The notes: generated by a model not told the origin, from the letters alone. A DNA stretch of 64,000 bases from Lysobacteraceae bacterium (GCA_008015095.1 SSEV01000021.1:1-64000), one strand, 5' to 3'; shown: positions 1-9,689, counted from the stretch's first letter. Numbers and translations are program-made.

Positions 1-46
1 CTCCCCGGAAGAGGAATTCGCGATGGAGCACCGCAACAAGGCCTGA
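1..46 (+). CDS. C-terminal end of an upstream CDS (…SPEEEFAMEHRNKA*), truncated by window
   Basis: Open frame from base 2 to TGA at 44-46, directly upstream of the GS-like gene; product not identifiable. Confidence 0.4.
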   Translation, partial: SPEEEFAMEHRNKA

Positions 47-115
47 TCCGGCGCCCTCCCCCGCGTCGTCCTCCCCTCCCCACGTTTCCTCCATCGCCAC
101 AATCACGGATCCGCC

Positions 116-1483
116 ATGCCCGCACCGCTGAGCTTCGCCGAACTCAAACGCGCTGTCGCCGACGGCGCCATCGACACCGTCGTCGCCTGCATGATCGACA
201 TGCAAGGCAGGCTGATGGGCAAACGCTTCCAGGCCGAGTACTTCGTGGAATCGGCGCACGAAGAGACTCACGCCTGCAACTATCTGCTCGCCGACGACAT
301 CGACATGGAGCCGGTGCCCGGCTACAAAGCTGCGAGTTGGGACCGCGGCTACGGCGATTTCGTGCTCAAACCCGATCTGAGTACCCTGCGCCGCGTGCCT
401 TGGCTGGAAGGCACGGCGCTGGTGCTGTGCGATGTGCTGGATCACCATCACCACGACCTGCCGCACAGTCCGCGCGCGATTCTTAAGCGCCAGGTCGAAC
501 GGCTGCGCGAACGCGGCTGGGTGGGCATGTTCGCCTCGGAGCTTGAGTTCTACCTGTTCGACGAGACTTACGAGGCGTTGCAGGACCGCGATTACCGCGA
601 CCCGAAGACCGCGGGCCGTTACATCGAGGACTACCACATCCTGCAGACCACCCGCGAGGAGCCGGTGATGCGGGCGATGCGCAAGGGCATGCAGGCGGCG
701 GGCATCCCGGTGGAGAACAGCAAAGGCGAATGGGGCCCGGGGCAGGAAGAGTTGAACGTGCGCTACGCCGAAGCGCTGGAGATGGCCGACCGCCATGTCA
801 TCCTCAAGAACGGCTGCAAGGAGATCGCGATCCAGCATGGGAAGGCCATTACGTTCATGGCGAAGTGGCGCTACGACCTGGCCGGCTCCAGCAGCCACAT
901 CCACAACTCACTGTGGAGCGCGAAGACCGGCAAGCCGCTGTTCTTCGATGCCAAGGCCGAGCACGGCATGTCCGATCTGATGGGTGCCTGGGTCGCCGGG
1001 CAGGTGAAGTACGCACGCGACATCACCTTCTTCCTTGCGCCCTACATCAATTCCTACAAGCGCTTCCAGGCCGGCACGTTCGCGCCGACCAAGGCGATGT
1101 GGAGCATCGACAACCGCACCGCCGGCTTCCGCCTGTGCGGCGAAGGCGGCAAGGGCATCCGCATCGAATGCCGCATCGGCGGCGCCGACCTCAATCCGTA
1201 TCTGGCCTTCGCCGCGCTGATCGCCGCGGGTCTGGCCGGCGTCGACGAGAAGCTCAAGCTCGGCAAGCCGCATGCGGGCGATGCGTATCGCGGCGAGTCG
1301 TTGCCGGAAGTCGCCAAGACCCTGCGCGACGCAACCGAGGCGTTACGCGGATCGAAGATGCTGCGCAAGGCTCTGGGCGGCGAAGTCATCGACCATTACG
1401 TCCACACCGCGGAATGGGAGCAGTTCGAGTACGACCGCCGGGTCACCGACTGGGAACTGCGGCGCGGTTTCGAGCGTTACTGA
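116..1483 (+). CDS. Glutamine synthetase family protein (gamma-glutamyl-polyamine/amine synthetase type)
   Basis: 455 aa; GS catalytic-domain motifs (ENSKGEWGPGQEELNVRYAEALEMADRH, SSSHIHNSLW, NRTAGFRLCGEGGKGIRIECRIGGADLNPYLAFAALIAAG). Confidence 0.9.
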   Translation: MPAPLSFAELKRAVADGAIDTVVACMIDMQGRLMGKRFQAEYFVESAHEETHACNYLLADDIDMEPVPGYKAASWDRGYGDFVLKPDLSTLRRVPWLEGTALVLCDVLDHHHHDLPHSPRAILKRQVERLRERGWVGMFASELEFYLFDETYEALQDRDYRDPKTAGRYIEDYHILQTTREEPVMRAMRKGMQAAGIPVENSKGEWGPGQEELNVRYAEALEMADRHVILKNGCKEIAIQHGKAITFMAKWRYDLAGSSSHIHNSLWSAKTGKPLFFDAKAEHGMSDLMGAWVAGQVKYARDITFFLAPYINSYKRFQAGTFAPTKAMWSIDNRTAGFRLCGEGGKGIRIECRIGGADLNPYLAFAALIAAGLAGVDEKLKLGKPHAGDAYRGESLPEVAKTLRDATEALRGSKMLRKALGGEVIDHYVHTAEWEQFEYDRRVTDWELRRGFERY

Positions 1484-1564
1484 TCGGGCGCACGATGATT
1501 CTGAATACGCTGGAAAACGGGCGGTCGAAACGAACTCGACCGAAACGCAATTGAAGAGGCGCGC

Positions 1565-2962
1565 ATGTCCGATCTGATCCGATTGATCTCCCCCGTCGAT
1601 GGCAGCGTCTACGCCGAACGCCGCTGCGCCGACGACGCCGCGATCGCCGATGCGCTCGCGATCGCGGCCGAAGCGCAACGCCAGTGGCGTCGCGAACCGA
1701 TCGGTCATCGTGCGATGTATTGCAGCACCGCCGTAGACGCGATGCTGTCGATGCGCGATGCGATCGTGCCCGAGCTGGCCTGGCAAATGGGTCGGCCCGT
1801 ACGCTACGGCGCAGGCGAATTGCGCGGCTTCGAAGAACGCGCACGTCATATGATCGCGATCGCCGAGGACGCGCTTGCCAAAGTCGAACCGGGCGAAAAA
1901 CCTGGTTTCCACCGCTATATCCGCCGCGAACCGCTGGGCACGGTGCTGGTCATCGCGCCTTGGAACTACCCTTACCTGACCGCGGTGAATTCGGTGATCC
2001 CGGCGCTAATGGCTGGCAACGCGGTGATTCTCAAGCATGCGGCGCAGACCCTGTTGGTGGGCGAGCGCTTCGCGCGTGCGTTCGAAATCGCCGGTCTGCC
2101 AGCTGGGCTGTTCCAACATCTGGTGATGGATCACGGACAGACCGCACGCGTGATCGCTTCGGGCAAGGTAAGGCAGGTGAATTTCACCGGCTCGGTCGCC
2201 GGCGGCCGCGCGATCGAAGCAGCCGCAAGCGGCCACTTCCTCGGCGTCGGACTCGAGCTCGGCGGCAAGGATCCGGCCTATGTCCGCTCGGATGCGGATC
2301 TTGGATTCGCAGTCGAAAATCTGGTCGACGGCAGTTTCTTCAATTCCGGGCAGAGCTGCTGCGGCATCGAACGCATCTATGTCGACCGCAAGGTCTATCG
2401 CGAATTCGTCGATCGATTCGTGCACTTGACCGAGGCCTACGTGCTCGGAAACCCGCTGGAGGAAACGACCACGCTCGGCCCGCTGATCAAAACGTCCAGC
2501 GCCGAGTTCGTGCGCGGACAAATCGCCGAAGCGCTCGCCAAGGGCGCCAGGGCGCTGATCGACGCGAGGCGCTTCAGCGCCGACGCGCAGGGCACGCCTT
2601 ACATGGCGCCGCAAGTGCTCGTCGATGTCGACCATTCGATGTCGGTGATGCGCGATGAAAGCTTGGGCCCCGTGGTCGGGTTCATGCCGGTCGACGACGA
2701 CCAGGAAGCGATCGCGCTGATGAACGACAGCCCTTACGGCCTGACCGCGTCGATATGGACCGCCGACGCCGACGCCGCGGAACACATCGGCGACGCCATC
2801 GAGACCGGGACCGTTTTTATGAACCGCTGCGATTATCTCGATCCGGCGCTGGCCTGGACCGGCGTCAAGGACACCGGCCGCGGCGCGACCTTGTCGCGCA
2901 TCGGTTACGAAACACTGACCCGACCGAAATCCTTCCATCTCCGTCGCGAGATCCCCGCATGA
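1565..2962 (+). CDS. Aldehyde dehydrogenase family protein
   Basis: 465 aa; APWNYPYLTAVNSVIPALMAGNAVILKHA, VNFTGSVAGGR, LELGGKDPAYV, FFNSGQSCCGIERIYV. Confidence 0.93.
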   Translation: MSDLIRLISPVDGSVYAERRCADDAAIADALAIAAEAQRQWRREPIGHRAMYCSTAVDAMLSMRDAIVPELAWQMGRPVRYGAGELRGFEERARHMIAIAEDALAKVEPGEKPGFHRYIRREPLGTVLVIAPWNYPYLTAVNSVIPALMAGNAVILKHAAQTLLVGERFARAFEIAGLPAGLFQHLVMDHGQTARVIASGKVRQVNFTGSVAGGRAIEAAASGHFLGVGLELGGKDPAYVRSDADLGFAVENLVDGSFFNSGQSCCGIERIYVDRKVYREFVDRFVHLTEAYVLGNPLEETTTLGPLIKTSSAEFVRGQIAEALAKGARALIDARRFSADAQGTPYMAPQVLVDVDHSMSVMRDESLGPVVGFMPVDDDQEAIALMNDSPYGLTASIWTADADAAEHIGDAIETGTVFMNRCDYLDPALAWTGVKDTGRGATLSRIGYETLTRPKSFHLRREIPA

Positions 2963-4119
2963 GCGCACGCGCCAACTGGAACTACCCCACCACCGTACGC
3001 TTCGGCGCCGGACGCATCGCCGAACTGGCCGAGGTCTGCGCCACGCATGGCATCCGTCGGCCATTGCTGGTGACCGACGCAGGACTGGCGAGCGCGCCGA
3101 TCACGCAAGACGCGCTTGAACGCCTGCGCGCGGGCGGATTGCAGGCGGCGCTGTTCGCCGATCTCAAGCCCAATCCGGTCGCGGCCAATCTCGACGCCGG
3201 TTTGCGCGCCTATCGCGAAGGCGGCCACGACGGTGTAGTCGCCTTCGGCGGCGGCAGTGGACTGGACACCGGCAAATTGATCGCGTTTATGAGCGGACAG
3301 ACCCGACCTGTCTGGGATTTCGAGGATATCGGCGACTGGTGGACACGCGCCGATGCCGATGGCATCGCGCCGATCATCGCGGTGCCGACCACCGCAGGCA
3401 CAGGCTCCGAAGTCGGCCGCGCGGGTGTGCTCACCGACGAGATCACGCATACCAAGAAAATCATCTTCCATCCGAAGATGATGCCGCGCGTGGTGATCTG
3501 CGACCCCGCGCTGACCGTAGGCATGCCCGCGAAGATCACCGTCGGCACCGGAATGGACGCGCTCTCGCACTGTCTCGAAGCCTATTGCGCGCCGGGCTTC
3601 CACCCGATGGCCGACGGCATCGCGGTGGAGGGCATGCGTCTGGTGGCGCGTGCGCTGCCGCGCGTCTGCGCGCACCCGGACGATCTGGACGCGCGCGGCG
3701 AGATGATGGCCGCGGCGGCGATGGGCGCCACCGCGTTCCAGAAAGGCCTCGGCGGCATGCACGCGCTGTCGCACCCGGTCGGCGCGCTGTTCGATACGCA
3801 TCACGGGATGACCAATGCGGTGTTCATGCCTTACGTGCTCGCTTTCAATCGCAGCGAAATTGCGCAACGCATCGCCCGGCTCTCGGCGTATATCGGCCTG
3901 CAGCGCGCCGACTTCGCCGGGTTCCTCGACTGGATATTGGAACTGCGCGCTACGCTCGGCGTACCGCACACCTTGCCGGAACTCGGCGTCGATCCGTCAC
4001 GCGCCGCCGAGATCGCGCCGATGGCGGCGGCCGATCCATCCGCGGGCGGGAATCCCTTGCCGTTCGATGCGCGCGCCGCCGCGCAGGTATTCGAAGCCGC
4101 GTGCGAGGGGCGGTTGTAG
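2959..4119 (+). CDS. Iron-containing alcohol dehydrogenase
   Basis: ATG at 2959 overlaps ALDH stop; GGGSGLDTGK, PTTAGTGSEV, GMDALSHCLEAY, HALSHPVGALFDTHHGMTNAV metal-binding motifs. Confidence 0.93.
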   Translation: MSARANWNYPTTVRFGAGRIAELAEVCATHGIRRPLLVTDAGLASAPITQDALERLRAGGLQAALFADLKPNPVAANLDAGLRAYREGGHDGVVAFGGGSGLDTGKLIAFMSGQTRPVWDFEDIGDWWTRADADGIAPIIAVPTTAGTGSEVGRAGVLTDEITHTKKIIFHPKMMPRVVICDPALTVGMPAKITVGTGMDALSHCLEAYCAPGFHPMADGIAVEGMRLVARALPRVCAHPDDLDARGEMMAAAAMGATAFQKGLGGMHALSHPVGALFDTHHGMTNAVFMPYVLAFNRSEIAQRIARLSAYIGLQRADFAGFLDWILELRATLGVPHTLPELGVDPSRAAEIAPMAAADPSAGGNPLPFDARAAAQVFEAACEGRL

Positions 4120-4307
4120 ACCGATAGATTCGGCTTGCAGCGGCTTGAACGGCCCGTTCAAATCTCTCCTCCGCGAATGAAGTCCGAACTTCGGTGAAGC
4201 AGATGTCGCACCCGCCGGAGAGCGACAGCGCGACAGGAAACAAACTCACGATATCGCCGGGAATGAGATCTCCGCCGTGGCGGTCGATGGCCGGTACGGC
4301 GATTCTT

Positions 4308-5090
4308 TCAGTAACAGCCCAGTCCGGCGACGATCAACGCACGAATCGCCCGCTGCACGCTGGCGGCGCGGGCCGCGTCATATTCGAAACTGTCCTCGTC
4401 CATATAGATGCGCTGGCTGATTTCCAACTGCACCGCATCGATCCCGTTCGCAGGGTCGCCGTAATGCCGGGTGATGTAGCCGCCCTTGAACCGGCCGTTG
4501 ACCACCCAGCCGTAGTCGTTCTGCGCCTGCAATGCCGCTTCGATCCGAGATTGGCGTTCGTGGCCGCAACTTGCTCCCGATGCGGTGCCGAGATTCAGAT
4601 CGGGTAATCGCCCCTCGAACAGGAATGGACATTCGCCACGGATGGAATGCCCTTCCCATAGCAGCACGCGATCGTGCGCCGTGCGCAGGCGCGCCAACTC
4701 GTCGTTCAGCGCATCATGATACGGACGCCAGTAAGTCTCGACGCGCGCCGCGATCTCTTCGGCATCGGGTTCCTGGCCCGGCACATACACCGGCTCGCCG
4801 CTGAACTGCACCACCGGACATAGGCCCGTGGTGTTTTGCCCAGGGTAAAGCGACACATCGTCCGAAGAGCGATTGAGATCGATCACGTAGCGCGAGAATC
4901 TCGGCGCCAGCATCGACGCGCCCAGATCGTGCGCGAAGGCATAGAGACGCGAGATATTCCAATCGGTGTCCGGCGCCCGCCGCGCACGCGGCGTCATCCG
5001 CGCAGCCAGTGGGCCGGGAATTTCACTGCCATCGTGAGGCAGACTGATCAGCAGCGGCGCGCTGCCGCGGTGTAAGGTGCAGACGTCCAT
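4308..5090 (-). CDS. hutG: N-formylglutamate amidohydrolase (deformylase) family
   Basis: 260 aa; ISLPHDGSEIP, DTDWNISRLY, RYVIDLNRS, LLWEGHSIRGECPFLFEGRLPDLNLGTASG. Confidence 0.85.
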   Translation of the reverse strand: MDVCTLHRGSAPLLISLPHDGSEIPGPLAARMTPRARRAPDTDWNISRLYAFAHDLGASMLAPRFSRYVIDLNRSSDDVSLYPGQNTTGLCPVVQFSGEPVYVPGQEPDAEEIAARVETYWRPYHDALNDELARLRTAHDRVLLWEGHSIRGECPFLFEGRLPDLNLGTASGASCGHERQSRIEAALQAQNDYGWVVNGRFKGGYITRHYGDPANGIDAVQLEISQRIYMDEDSFEYDAARAASVQRAIRALIVAGLGCY

Positions 5091-5250
5091 GCCGGCGAGT
5101 GTACCGGTATGGGCCGCATTCGAGCCATGCGTTCATCTGCCGATGCGGTTTTCAGATATTCCTCACCTCTCACGCACAGGGATGACGCGCTCGCCAAGCA
5201 GGCGCCTGCGCGCTTGACGGCGTCGCAGACGCAGACCTAGTTGAGTCTGC

Positions 5251-5289
5251 GATGCCCGAACAACACCAGAGTGGCGTTGTTCGGGCATC
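5251..5289. terminator. Perfect inverted repeat gatgcccgaacaac…gttgttcgggcatc (14 bp stem), hairpin downstream of the DUF2892 gene
   Basis: Direct reading; stem extends to 17 bp with one mismatch and 5-nt loop agagt. No clear T-tract. Confidence 0.55.
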
Positions 5290-5305
5290 CCTTAACGGAG
5301 CCCCC

Positions 5306-5503
5306 TCAGGACTTCACCTTGCAGGTATTCACGCCGAGCAGGGTGTACAGCGGGCACCAGCCCATGAGCGAGGTGAACAACGGCACGATGCCAATCAGGC
5401 CGAGATACTTCATCGGCGCCTCCAGCACGAACAGCAGGCTGAGCAGGCCGAGACCGATGACGATACGGAGGATCTTGTCGATGGAACCGACGTTCTTTTG
5501 CAT
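5306..5503 (-). CDS. DUF2892/YgaP-like two-TM inner membrane protein
   Basis: MQKNVGSIDKILRIVIGLGLLSLLFVL…GLIGIVPLFTSLMGWCPLYTLLGVNTCKVKS, typical DUF2892 sequence. Confidence 0.85.
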   Translation of the reverse strand: MQKNVGSIDKILRIVIGLGLLSLLFVLEAPMKYLGLIGIVPLFTSLMGWCPLYTLLGVNTCKVKS

Positions 5504-5561
5504 GGGAAGTCTCCATTGGGTTGTCCGACGGGAGACAGCATATGCGCCGCCGCCATGGGAC

Positions 5562-6281
5562 TCAGTGACCTTTGTCACCGGCCCTCTCGCCGGCAGCCAG
5601 GGCGCGCACCCCCTCGGCGTCGGCGATCCGCACGCCCGAACGCGACAGTTCGACCAGCCCCTGCTCGGCCATCTGGCCCAGGGTACGAGTCACCATCTCG
5701 CGCACGCTGCCGATCTCGTCGGCGATCTGCTGATGGGTCATGGCGATACTGAGAAACCCCGCATCGGCGCGTTCGACCAAGAATTCGCCGATCCGGCGGT
5801 CCAGACGATGGAACGCCAAGCGCTCCACGCGCTCCATCAGCCCGGCCAGTCGCTCGGACAAGGTCGCGAACAGAAACCCGCGGAACGCCGGAGACTCGGC
5901 GATCATGCGCTGGAACAGCGACGCGGGCACCATCGCCAACCGCAAAGCGCCCTCGGCCGCACCATCGGCGCTGTAATCCGAACCACCGAGCAGACAACTG
6001 GAGGTGAGCACGCAGGTTTCGCCGCGCGCGACTCGATAAAGCACGATCTCGCGCCCGGCCTCGGAACGCTTGAACACCTTGACCGCGCCTTGCAACACCA
6101 GCGGCAGGCCGCCGCAACCCTGATGCTCGCCAAAGACCATGGCGCCGTCGCGGAACTCATGCACCGCACTCGCGGCCATCACCGCCTCACGTAACGCCGC
6201 AGGCAGTTCCTGCAACAGGGGATACGCCGCACTCAGGGTCTGCGCCAAGGCCTGCTCGTGCTGCGCCCCGCCCATCGTCAT
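5562..6281 (-). CDS. Crp/Fnr family transcriptional regulator
   Basis: 239 aa; N-terminal cNMP-binding-like barrel, C-terminal HTH (LSIAMTHQQIADEIGSVREMVTRTLGQMAEQGLVELSRSGVRI). Confidence 0.88.
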   Translation of the reverse strand: MTMGGAQHEQALAQTLSAAYPLLQELPAALREAVMAASAVHEFRDGAMVFGEHQGCGGLPLVLQGAVKVFKRSEAGREIVLYRVARGETCVLTSSCLLGGSDYSADGAAEGALRLAMVPASLFQRMIAESPAFRGFLFATLSERLAGLMERVERLAFHRLDRRIGEFLVERADAGFLSIAMTHQQIADEIGSVREMVTRTLGQMAEQGLVELSRSGVRIADAEGVRALAAGERAGDKGH

Positions 6282-6306
6282 ACAAACCGCTCCGGGCGGT
6301 AGGGCG
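6278..6306. repeat. 29-bp direct repeat, left copy (tcatacaaaccgctccgggcggtagggcg)
   Basis: Identical to 8306-8334; on the minus strand it carries …PYRPERFV* codons plus GGAG and ATG of the crp-like gene. Confidence 0.97.
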
Positions 6307-6535
6307 CCGAAGTGCGCTCAAAGCCTAGAGAAACTGACATAGGATCAATCGAATCCTGAGCACAGGGCCGGAGGGGCATCGTCTCACAAGAGGCTGAGAT
6401 ATTGCATTGTCTTGAGGGGCGACTGGCACGGATTGACAAACATTTCACCTTGATTGGAAGCTGAGCCCTTGATTCCGTGCCCGCCGCATCCCAAAGCGGC
6501 TCATCTTCTCCGGACCAGCCTGGAAAGAATAACAA

Positions 6536-8251
6536 ATGGACCCCAGTTCAGGATCGTTTTCGTTGAAAGTTTGGGCGGTAAAACAGCTTCTGAACTTGTA
6601 CAACAAGTTGCCCATTACTTGGCAAGAAACTATGCAACGTTCCACGCCATCGATGTTTATGTTGGCCGCCCTTGTCTTCGCCTTTGTGGCCTCAGCCTTC
6701 GCAGTGTTTGGCAATGATATGTGGTTGCTACTGGTCGCCATTACGGCCGTTTGCTCGCTGATATCGTCCGCACTTTTTTGGCGTAGGCACAAGATTCTCA
6801 ACGAAGTCTTGTGCATCGAAGATTGGAACTTCGGACAAGAGACTTCCGAGAACGCGAAAAAACACCTGGCTTCCGCGAAAAAAGATATCCATGTGATGTG
6901 TTTCGGTTTCGGAAAGTACGCAAACACTCTAGATGTCAGCCAAGGCAGCGGTGAACAACCCCACTTGAAAAACGCATTCGAACGAGTTCTTGAACGGAGC
7001 GGAAAAATACAAATCCTTGCCATGGATCCTTTTTCCAAGGATCTGCCTGATTACACGGCCGGAGACAGCCCTGAAACAAGGGAAGCACAAGCAAGGAACC
7101 GCAGAAAAGAGATGATCAAAAATCTATGGCGACTGGCAGGAATTTCCGATGAATTCAAGACAAACTGCATTGAAATTCGGACCTATGCGCAAGCCACCGA
7201 AGCGCCACAGACATCGTTCCGGCTGTTTATGTCCGACAGTGAAAGGATCTTTCTTTCGATGTATCAGGCCCGATACCGTAAGGAAGACGCCAAGGAGAGA
7301 ATCAACGAAATCGTCATCAAGAGCCCTACCGGGCCCAAAGACAACGACAAAGGGCAGTACAACCGTTCGCTGTTTGCGGGATTCAAACGACTCTTCGAAT
7401 ACCAGTGGGAAATCGCGCGCCCTATGCAGTTCCGCACATTAGCGCTGGACCTCAACACTACAGCCCTATCGGAAGACGAGATTACGCGCGTCGTATCGGC
7501 ACTGGACGACTACTGTCTCGCGATCCACAAGAAGACTTTTGACGCATTCCTAAAAAGCGGAAAAGTGATCGCAGCGGCGATCGCCGGCAAAGACAGCATG
7601 GCTGCGATCGCGAACAAGATCGATTCTGGACAATGCGAACTCGTCGTGCCGATTATTGTCGTTGTTCCTACCGAAACAGGACAAGAACATAAACGGCTGG
7701 ATACGCTCGCCAATCTGAGAAAGGCGCTCAAGAACAAAGACTGCCTGACCCCGGCAATCGTTCTGCATGATGACGGAGGCATTTGGCGGGAGGTCAACCA
7801 GGACTTTTCCGAATATTCCGACACCATCATTCCCGCCCCTTGTGTCGGATGCCACTTCTACCTGCACCTGATCCGCTCCATGATCGCCGCGAAATTGGGA
7901 ATCAAGCGCGTCATTTCCGGTGATCGCGAAAAACACGGGCAGAAAATAAAACTCAATCAAACAAAAGGGGTATTGGACAGCCTGATCAGCAAGAGCAAGA
8001 CCAAATATGGGATAGAACTGGAGCTCCCATTGCGCGGAATTCAGGACGACCAGGAGATATGGCGAATCCTGAGAAATTTCAACCTTACCGGCGAGAACAT
8101 TCAAGATACGACCTGTCTTTTTTCAGGAAAAGGCCTGATCGTCGACAACGACGCCCGTATCACGCACGCTAATAATTATTTGGAAAGAGTCGTTTCTGCC
8201 CACTACGACGTGGCAACGAAAATCTACGGATCCGCCGAACAATCCGCATGA
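6536..8251 (+). CDS. Locus A: membrane-anchored sensor-like domain fused to PP-loop ATP-pyrophosphatase-like domain
   Basis: 571 aa; two N-terminal TM segments (FMLAALVFAFVASAFAVF, WLLLVAITAVCSLISSALF), a middle region with PLD-like pattern, then IAAAIAGKDSMAAI (SGGxDS-like PP-loop) and CVGCHFYLHLIRSMIAAKLGIKRVISGDREKHGQKIKLNQTKGVLD. Family assignment by eye. Confidence 0.75.
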   Translation: MDPSSGSFSLKVWAVKQLLNLYNKLPITWQETMQRSTPSMFMLAALVFAFVASAFAVFGNDMWLLLVAITAVCSLISSALFWRRHKILNEVLCIEDWNFGQETSENAKKHLASAKKDIHVMCFGFGKYANTLDVSQGSGEQPHLKNAFERVLERSGKIQILAMDPFSKDLPDYTAGDSPETREAQARNRRKEMIKNLWRLAGISDEFKTNCIEIRTYAQATEAPQTSFRLFMSDSERIFLSMYQARYRKEDAKERINEIVIKSPTGPKDNDKGQYNRSLFAGFKRLFEYQWEIARPMQFRTLALDLNTTALSEDEITRVVSALDDYCLAIHKKTFDAFLKSGKVIAAAIAGKDSMAAIANKIDSGQCELVVPIIVVVPTETGQEHKRLDTLANLRKALKNKDCLTPAIVLHDDGGIWREVNQDFSEYSDTIIPAPCVGCHFYLHLIRSMIAAKLGIKRVISGDREKHGQKIKLNQTKGVLDSLISKSKTKYGIELELPLRGIQDDQEIWRILRNFNLTGENIQDTTCLFSGKGLIVDNDARITHANNYLERVVSAHYDVATKIYGSAEQSA

Positions 8252-8305
8252 TGGCGCGCCCGCGCGAGCGTCCGCTTCACGCGAAGGCAACGCACACCGC
8301 TGTCC

Positions 8306-8334
8306 TCATACAAACCGCTCCGGGCGGTAGGGCG
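8306..8334. repeat. 29-bp direct repeat, right copy (3' end of dadA-like gene)
   Basis: Identical to 6278-6306; repeat-to-repeat distance 2,028 bp. Confidence 0.97.
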
Positions 8335-9572
8335 TCGGATCGAGCGCGGGCGCGCGGCCAGCCATCAGGTCGGCGAGCATTTGCGCGCTGCCTGTGCTCA
8401 TGCCCACGCCCATCATGCCGTGACCGGTGTTCATCCATACCCGGCGCAGCCCCGGCGCACGACCGATCAATGGCATATCGTCACGGCTCATCGGCCGCCA
8501 GCCGTACCAGTGCTCGCGCACTTCGGGTCCGACCGGTGCGTGCAGGTATTCGCGCGCGCCACGCTCCAACGCGCCGATGCGGCGTGCGTTGAGCGTTTCG
8601 TCGAAGCCGGAGAACTCCATCGTGCTGCCGAGCCGGAATCCGTCCTGCCATGAGGTGACGCAGACCAGACGTTCGCGCAGCACAAGCGGCCGTTTCGGCA
8701 CCATGTCCGGTTTGCTGTAGGTAATCGAATACCCTTTGCCCGGTTGGATCACGCGTTTCATCCATGGCAGGCCGATGGCTTCGGCCGAGCGCGCGCTCCA
8801 CGCGCCCATGGCCAATACCGCGTTGCGTGCGCGGATTTCGCCCTGATCGGTGTAAACGGCCACGCCCTCGCGATCCTCACGCAGGGCATGCAGCGGGCAA
8901 TGCTCGATGATCGCTCCGCCGCGCGCTCTGATCACGCGCGCCAGTTCGGCCAGATAGCGATCGGGGCGTAATGCGGCATCGCCGGAAAAACGCAGCGCGC
9001 CAGCCACGCCTGCCTTGACCGCGGGCTCCTGCGCTTCGTAGGCCCGTCCATCGATCACTTCCGTCGCCACGCCCAATTCGCGCAGCAGCGGCAACTCGCG
9101 CTGCCCGTGCTCGAACGCACGCGGGTTGCGGAACACGTAATCCTCGCCTGCTTCGATGAATTCGCAAGCCAAATCGTAACGATCCACCCATTCGCCCAAA
9201 CGCCGCCGCGAATCGTCAAGCAACGCGTATTTGCCGATGGCGCTGGTTCGCCAGTCGCGCGTGTTGCAGCGGCGGGCGAATCCGGTCAACCAGCCCCACA
9301 ACACCGGATCGAAGCGCGGCTGGATGTACAGGGGCGCATCGGGCGTGAGCATCCAACGCAAGGCCTTGAGCAGGACGCCTGGCGCGGCCAGAGGCGGGGC
9401 ATGACTCGGTGTGATCGTGCCGCAATTGCCGTGCGAAGCCCCGCCGCCGATAGCGCCAGCGTCGATGACGCAGACGCCGCGCCCGCTTTCCAGCAGCGCA
9501 AGTGCGGTCGCCAGGCCGCTCACGCCCCCGCCCGCAATCAGAACATCCGCAACCGTCGTTCTTCCCCCGCAT
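8306..9572 (-). CDS. dadA: FAD-dependent D-amino-acid dehydrogenase (DadA-like); apparent 1-nt frameshift near N-terminus
   Basis: ORF 8306-9523 (GTG) lacks an upstream start before the FAD motif; removing one C from the C5 run at 9564-9568 gives MRGRTTVADVLIAGGGVSGLATALALLESG from ATG at 9572. Confidence 0.8.
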
Positions 9573-9689
9573 CCTCACGAACATCCCGCGCGCGCTGCGG
9601 GACACGATGATTGCGATTCTACGGCCCACGGGAGCTGCGCGCATGTTTCGCGCCGCGCCGCTCAGCCGTTGTCGCCGCCATGTCTCAAA

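Noticed and set aside
6307-8305. IS element or integrase responsible for the locus A insertion
   Set aside because: The only substantial ORF between the 29-bp repeats is the 571-aa TM/PP-loop protein; no transposase or tyrosine/serine recombinase motifs.
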